From: Spirochaeta sp.
GTDB lineage: Bacteria; Spirochaetota; Spirochaetia; DSM-2461
Assembly: GCA_030635565.1 (NCBI GenBank)
Contig: DAOVYP010000059.1
Location: 1 to 9,170, forward strand
Length of the DNA: 9,170 nt
Direction: 5' to 3'
Made by a program: the position numbers and the translations under genes. Positions 5,817-9,170 of this stretch are shown here, piece by piece (the stretch's first letter is position 1; every line of letters begins with the position of its first letter). The notes beneath the pieces are model-generated. The model was not told the DNA's origin. It saw only the letters and a list, made by a program, of their open reading frames with translations, and searched no databases.

Positions 5817-6638
5817 ATGGACCCTCGAAACAGTCACCTTCCGGCCCAGCGTCGTCAACTCATCCTCGATGAACTCAGCTCTCAGGGGATGGTGAGGGTG
5901 GATGATCTGGGACGATTGTTCGGTGTTTCAGAAATGACCGTCCGCCGAGACCTGGATAGTCTGGAAGCTGAGGGCCTGCTGGAGCGGACTCACGGCGGAG
6001 CCGTCGCGCTTCATACGGTTACCGGTGAGCGGCGTTATCGGGAAAAAGACGAAGAGAATCGGGAGGCCAAGGAAGCTATCGGCCGGATGGCCGCAGACAT
6101 GGTGTCTGATGGTGAAACTGTTCTGATTAACTCAGGTTCAACCACCAGGCAGGTGATCCGCCGACTTGCCGGTCGTCGAAATTTGCGCATTATCACCAAC
6201 AATGTAGCCGCCGTGGCGGACCTTCCTGATGATACGGAAGCGGAAATATTGCTTCTGGGCGGGCGGTTTCGAACTGCCGCCGGGTGTGTCGTCGGGGACT
6301 GGGCGCTGCGTCTCATGGAGGAGCTGGCACCGAGCCGGGCCATTCTGGGTGCCGACGGTATCAGCCTGAAAGGGGGTGTGAGCTCTCCCATTCCCGAAGA
6401 GGCGGCCCTGACCCGATTCATGATAGCGCGAACCCGGGGACCGGTGACCGTTGTTGCCGACTCAGGAAAAATCGGCAAGGTATGCGGTTTCAGAATTGTT
6501 CCGCTGACTGAAATCAACGACCTGGTGACCGATGGAGAGGTGGAAGACCACTGGGTGAAGGATTTCGCGGCGAGCGGTGTGAAGGTGATCAACTCCGGGG
6601 GACGCCATGGCCCAAGTGCCCTGGGGCAAATCGGATAG
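5817..6638 (+). CDS. DeoR-family transcriptional repressor
   Basis: This 273-residue sugar/metabolite-sensing repressor has an N-terminal DeoR helix-turn-helix (QRRQLILDELSSQGMVRVDDL, then FGVSEMTVRRDLDSLEAEGLLERTHGGAV, residues 11-63). A C-terminal phosphosugar-isomerase-like effector domain begins DGETVLINSGSTT and ends in DSGKIGK...VPLTEINDLVTD. In most relatives the effector motif reads D-SG-TT; here the first Asp is Asn (INSGSTT), so the ligand could be atypical. I prefer ATG 5817 over ATG 5769: the family starts shortly before QRR, the extra 16 residues would be encoded inside the palindromic control region, and the -10 sits just upstream of 5817. The gene lies 30 bases before the 2-hydroxyacid dehydrogenase gene and probably controls it and the malic enzyme gene. 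Confidence 0.9.
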   Translation: MDPRNSHLPAQRRQLILDELSSQGMVRVDDLGRLFGVSEMTVRRDLDSLEAEGLLERTHGGAVALHTVTGERRYREKDEENREAKEAIGRMAADMVSDGETVLINSGSTTRQVIRRLAGRRNLRIITNNVAAVADLPDDTEAEILLLGGRFRTAAGCVVGDWALRLMEELAPSRAILGADGISLKGGVSSPIPEEAALTRFMIARTRGPVTVVADSGKIGKVCGFRIVPLTEINDLVTDGEVEDHWVKDFAASGVKVINSGGRHGPSALGQIG

Positions 6639-6668
6639 ACCATTAAGGATAAAGGAGAAATACAAGCG

Positions 6669-7793
6669 ATGAACTACGCGGACAAATACAAAGACTGTGA
6701 ATGGATCAGGTTCGAGCTGCTTGAGGATTTCATGAAGCAGTGCCTGGTGAAGATCGGGGTTCCCGGGGACGATGCGGACATTGTCACCGATGTGCTGATT
6801 GAATCGGACAAGAGGGGTATCGACTCCCACGGCATCGGCCGGCTCAAACCGATTTATCTGGATCGGATTGACGCGGGTATCCTGAACACAAAGACGAAGA
6901 TTGACGTTGTGAAAGACACCGAGACCACCGCGGTGCTGGACGGGAACAACGGTATGGGTCATGTGGTGTCGAAGGCGGCGATGCAGATGGCTATCGACAA
7001 GGCGAAGAAGTACGGCCTGGGCATGGTGACGGTGCGCAACTCCACCCACTACGGGATTGCCGGTTACTACGCCACCATGGCTTCGGACGCGGGGATGATC
7101 GGTTTGACGGGAACAAATGCCCGTCCGTCGATTGCTCCAACCCATGGTGTGGAGAACATGCTGGGAACCAATCCATTAACTTTCGGTTTCCCCACGGATG
7201 AGGAATTCCCATTCATCCTGGACTGTGCCACCAGCGTCAGTCAGCGGGGCAAAATCGAGATGTACAGCCGGGCCGGGAAAGACCTTCCTCCGGGCTGGGT
7301 GATCGACAGGAAGGGCGAGACCCGCACCGATACGAAGCAGGTTCTTGTTGATCTCACTAAAGGTATGGCGGCCCTGGCTCCTCTGGGCGGCCCGGGTGAG
7401 ATGACCGGAGGCTACAAGGGTTATGGTTATGCCGCGGTGGTGGAGGTGCTTTCGGCGGCTTTACAGGACGGCTCCTACATGAAGGCACTTGGCGGTTTCG
7501 ACGAGGATGGTAAGAAAATCCCCTATCCCCTGGGTCACTTTTTTCTGGCCATCGACATCGAGCACTTCGTGCCCATGGCGGTGTTCAAGGGTATTGCCGG
7601 GGCCATCATGTGCGACTTGAGGAACTCGGAAAAAGCTCCCGGTGCAGAGCGTATCTACACTGCCGGAGAGAAGGAGTTTGAGGCCCGTAATTATCGTATG
7701 GAGCATGGCTGCCCGGTTCCCCCCGCCCTGCAGAAGGTGATGACCGATTACCGGGAGCGATGGAAATTGAATTTGGAATACCCCTGGGACTGA
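6669..7793 (+). CDS. Ldh2/malate-type NAD(P)-dependent 2-hydroxyacid dehydrogenase
   Basis: The product (374 residues) belongs to the Ldh2/MDH2 family, the 'type-2 malate/L-lactate dehydrogenase' fold unrelated to classical LDH. Motifs run in order: IDSHGIGRLKPIY (51-63, catalytic-region His), GLGMVTVRNSTHYGIAGYY (substrate/cofactor His127), GLTGTNARPSIAPTHG, MLGTNPLTFGFPT (cofactor loop), ILDCATS, GWVIDRKGE and TGGYKGYGYAAVVEVLSAAL. The family oxidises malate, lactate, sulfolactate, ureidoglycolate or diketogulonate, and these cannot be separated by eye. The malic enzyme gene next door favours malate, but that is inference. AAAGGAG (6651-6657) lies 11 bases before the ATG. The gene is probably co-transcribed with the DeoR-type regulator. 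Confidence 0.88.
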   Translation: MNYADKYKDCEWIRFELLEDFMKQCLVKIGVPGDDADIVTDVLIESDKRGIDSHGIGRLKPIYLDRIDAGILNTKTKIDVVKDTETTAVLDGNNGMGHVVSKAAMQMAIDKAKKYGLGMVTVRNSTHYGIAGYYATMASDAGMIGLTGTNARPSIAPTHGVENMLGTNPLTFGFPTDEEFPFILDCATSVSQRGKIEMYSRAGKDLPPGWVIDRKGETRTDTKQVLVDLTKGMAALAPLGGPGEMTGGYKGYGYAAVVEVLSAALQDGSYMKALGGFDEDGKKIPYPLGHFFLAIDIEHFVPMAVFKGIAGAIMCDLRNSEKAPGAERIYTAGEKEFEARNYRMEHGCPVPPALQKVMTDYRERWKLNLEYPWD

Positions 7794-7805
7794 TGGAATT
7801 TGAAT

Positions 7806-7902
7806 GTGACCTCTGGCGCCGTGAGGGTTCTTCCCACGGGACTCGGTGAAGGGCTTTCCCCGGAGTCCCGGGAGAAATTCCCGGTCCCTCGCCAGAGGTC
7901 AC
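7806..7902. other. 97-nt element folding as a four-way junction (candidate structured RNA or palindromic repeat)
   Basis: A perfect 13-bp inverted repeat, GTGACCTCTGGCG (7806-7818) with CGCCAGAGGTCAC (7890-7902), encloses three abutting hairpins. Hairpin 1 is 7819-7839 (CCGT...ACGG plus GGG/CCC). Hairpin 2 is 7840-7867 (GACTC/GAGTC with an inner GG/CC and GAA/TTC). Hairpin 3 is 7868-7884 (CCGGGA/TCCCGG, loop GAAAT). No coding frame fits, and there is no T-run, so it is not a standard intrinsic terminator. It lies 12 bases after the dehydrogenase stop and 95 before the malic enzyme start. No known RNA family was recognised. Strand is undetermined because the fold is nearly symmetrical. Confidence 0.6.
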
Positions 7903-7914
7903 CAAGGTCAACAA

Positions 7915-7927
7915 GCGCTAAAAGCGC
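7915..7927. other. Short hairpin GCGCT-AAA-AGCGC
   Basis: A perfect 5-bp stem with a 3-base loop lies 12 bases after the four-way-junction element. No T-tract follows, so it is not a convincing terminator. It may be part of the same leader or intergenic structure. Confidence 0.3.
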
Positions 7928-7937
7928 CGGCAATACA

Positions 7938-7961
7938 TTGGAATTAGGAGCACCTAATCAA
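7938..7961. promoter_or_regulatory. Inverted repeat upstream of the malic enzyme gene (possible operator)
   Basis: ATTAGG (7943-7948) and CCTAAT (7953-7958) are perfect inverted repeats around AGCA, extended by TTG/CAA with a small bulge. The repeat sits 40 bases before the ATG, where an operator or leader hairpin would act. No credible -35/-10 pair was found here. Confidence 0.35.
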
Positions 7962-7997
7962 TAGACTGATAAAACCGATAAACGAAGGAATACAAGA

Positions 7998-9038
7998 ATG
8001 GACGACATGAAAGCAAAGGCCCTGGCCTACCACGAGCTGGACGGCAAACCCGGCAAGACCGAAGTAGTACCCACCAAGCCCTGCACCACCGCGGAAGAAC
8101 TTTCCCTGGCTTACTCCCCCGGCGTGGCCCACCCGGTGCTGGAAATCGCCGACAATCCGGAGGATGCCTACCGCTACACCAACAAGAGCAATCTTGTGGC
8201 TGTGATATCCAACGGCACCGCCATCCTGGGATTGGGTGACCGGGGAGCCCTGGCCTCCAAACCCGTGATGGAAGGCAAAGGTGTGCTCTTCAAGAGGTTC
8301 GCCGACATCGACGTGTTCGACATCGAGCTAAACACCAAAGATCCGAAAAAAATCATCGATATGGTGAAAACCATGGAGCCCACTTTCGGCGGAGTGAACC
8401 TTGAGGACATCGGTGCTCCCGACTGCTTCGAGATTGAGCAGACACTCATCGAACAGTGCGACATCCCCATCTTTCATGACGATCAGCACGGTACCGCGAT
8501 TATCTGCACTGCCGGGGTTATCAATGCCGCCGAGGTTTCCGGGCGGAAGCTCGAAGATATGAAAGTGGTGTTCAACGGCGCCGGGGCCGCGGGGATCAGC
8601 TGCGGCAAGATGTTCATCGAAGCCGGAGTGAAGAAAGAGAACATCATCATGTGCGACAGCAAAGGAGTCATCTCGGTGGATCGGGAAAACCTGAGCGCCG
8701 AAAAGGCCCTCTTCGCTACCGACCGTCCCGAGCGCACTCTGGCCGAAGCGGTGAAGGGCGCCGACGCCTTTATCGGCCTCTCGGTGGCCGATGTATTGAC
8801 CCCTGAGATGCTGCTCTCCATGAACGATCAGCCAGTTGTTTTCGCCATGGCCAATCCGAATCCGGAGATAACCTATCCCCTGGCGGTGGAGACCAGAAGC
8901 GATGTCATTATGGGAACCGGCCGCTCGGACTATCCGAACCAGGTGAACAACGTCCTGGGTTTCCCCTTCATCTTCCGGGGGGCCATGGATATCCGGGCCA
9001 CCAGGATTTCAGAAGGCATGAAGATGGCCGCCGGATAG
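7998..9038 (+). CDS. NAD(P)-dependent malic enzyme, C-terminus lost at an inverted junction
   Basis: The enzyme oxidatively decarboxylates malate to pyruvate. The 346 residues carry the bacterial malic enzyme hallmarks: [23 protein letters not shown] (Tyr39), [34 protein letters not shown] (Lys94), [35 protein letters not shown] (metal-binding Asp), the nucleotide-binding [12 protein letters not shown] (192-203), [10 protein letters not shown] and [26 protein letters not shown]. Relatives of this short class are about 390-430 residues and continue for roughly 50 or more residues after the MKMAA helix. Here the frame hits TAG at 9036-9038, exactly where the sequence becomes the antisense of another malic enzyme. 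GAAGGAA (7984-7990) precedes the ATG by 7 bases. A C-terminal phosphotransacetylase domain (MaeB type) cannot be excluded in the intact gene. Confidence 0.92.
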   Translation: MDDMKAKALAYHELDGKPGKTEVVPTKPCTTAEELSLAYSPGVAHPVLEIADNPEDAYRYTNKSNLVAVISNGTAILGLGDRGALASKPVMEGKGVLFKRFADIDVFDIELNTKDPKKIIDMVKTMEPTFGGVNLEDIGAPDCFEIEQTLIEQCDIPIFHDDQHGTAIICTAGVINAAEVSGRKLEDMKVVFNGAGAAGISCGKMFIEAGVKKENIIMCDSKGVISVDRENLSAEKALFATDRPERTLAEAVKGADAFIGLSVADVLTPEMLLSMNDQPVVFAMANPNPEITYPLAVETRSDVIMGTGRSDYPNQVNNVLGFPFIFRGAMDIRATRISEGMKMAAG

Positions 9039-9169
9039 CTGGTCTCGGGATCAGGGTTGGCCATGGCGAAGGCGATGGGTTTCTCCGCCATGCTCGCGAC
9101 CATGTCCTGGGTGAGGATGTCCTTGACGGACACGCCGCAGAAGGCATCGGCGCCGCGCATGGCGTCGGC
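9026..9169 (-). pseudogene. Fragment of a second, divergent malic enzyme in inverted orientation
   Basis: The minus strand from the window edge encodes ADAMRGADAFCGVSVKDILT, then QDMVASMAEKPIAFAMANPD and PETSYPAA. This is the malic enzyme segment equivalent to residues 250-295 of the plus-strand gene. Over the 41 residues from GADAF to YP I count 25 identities, so it is a different gene copy rather than a fold-back of the same one. Homology stops at about 9026-9035; beyond that the minus frame is only the antisense of the plus-strand gene. The 5' part would lie past the right edge. It may be a truncated paralog or an assembly artefact. Confidence 0.75.
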
Positions 9170-9170
9170 C

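Noticed and set aside
6462..7145. Minus-strand open frame of 227 codons over the deoR-ldh region
   Set aside because: It is antisense to two well-supported genes and shows no family motif.
7806..7902. Four-way-junction element as a tRNA or integron attC site
   Set aside because: The 13-bp closing stem is too long for a tRNA acceptor, no CCA end or T-loop consensus is seen, and there is no core site, cassette array or integrase nearby.
8930..9160. Minus-strand open frame taken as a single 76-residue gene
   Set aside because: Only the part from 9026 to the right edge is malic enzyme-like; the rest is the reverse reading of the plus-strand malic enzyme gene.

Overview
The window looks like one contig stretch from a moderately GC-rich, probably anaerobic bacterium. 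I lean weakly towards a free-living spirochaete, because of the housekeeping mix and the style of the prenyl synthase, but no rRNA or other marker is present and this is a guess. Core genes are GC-rich. Three islands are visibly more AT-rich: about 1080-1800, 4746-5000 and 5730-5816. They hold accessory genes, gene remnants and regulatory repeats.

Layout. At the left edge a YbjQ/UPF0145 gene, cut by the window, overlaps an RNase PH gene (rph) by one base; the RNase PH carries an unusual Gly/Pro/Ser-rich insertion. An AT-rich island follows, with an 86-bp segment bounded by 11-bp inverted repeats and a DUF4160-DUF2442 gene pair. A convergent adenine deaminase gene (purine salvage) occupies 1817-3595. 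A short divergent region separates it from a prenyl diphosphate synthase whose motifs resemble eukaryotic-type (type III) geranylgeranyl diphosphate synthases. Next comes a vapBC-like toxin-antitoxin module. It is flanked by two gene remnants: the C-terminal end of a SpoIIAA/STAS-like protein on the left and of a GNAT acetyltransferase on the right.

The right third holds a DeoR-family repressor, an Ldh2-family 2-hydroxyacid (malate-like) dehydrogenase and an NAD(P)-malic enzyme, all on the plus strand. They plausibly form a malate/2-hydroxyacid utilisation cluster: the dehydrogenase would interconvert malate and oxaloacetate, and the malic enzyme would convert malate to pyruvate. The 204-bp gap between the last two genes contains a 97-nt element that folds on paper into a four-way junction, closed by a perfect 13-bp stem with three hairpins inside. 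I found no known family for it.

The window ends in an anomaly. The malic enzyme stops early at about 9035, and the sequence then continues as the antisense strand of a second, clearly different malic enzyme. This is either a real inverted rearrangement or an assembly chimera.

Three genes without a Shine-Dalgarno sequence (prenyl synthase, vapB, deoR) each have a -10-like hexamer ending exactly 6 nt before the ATG, which suggests leaderless transcripts.
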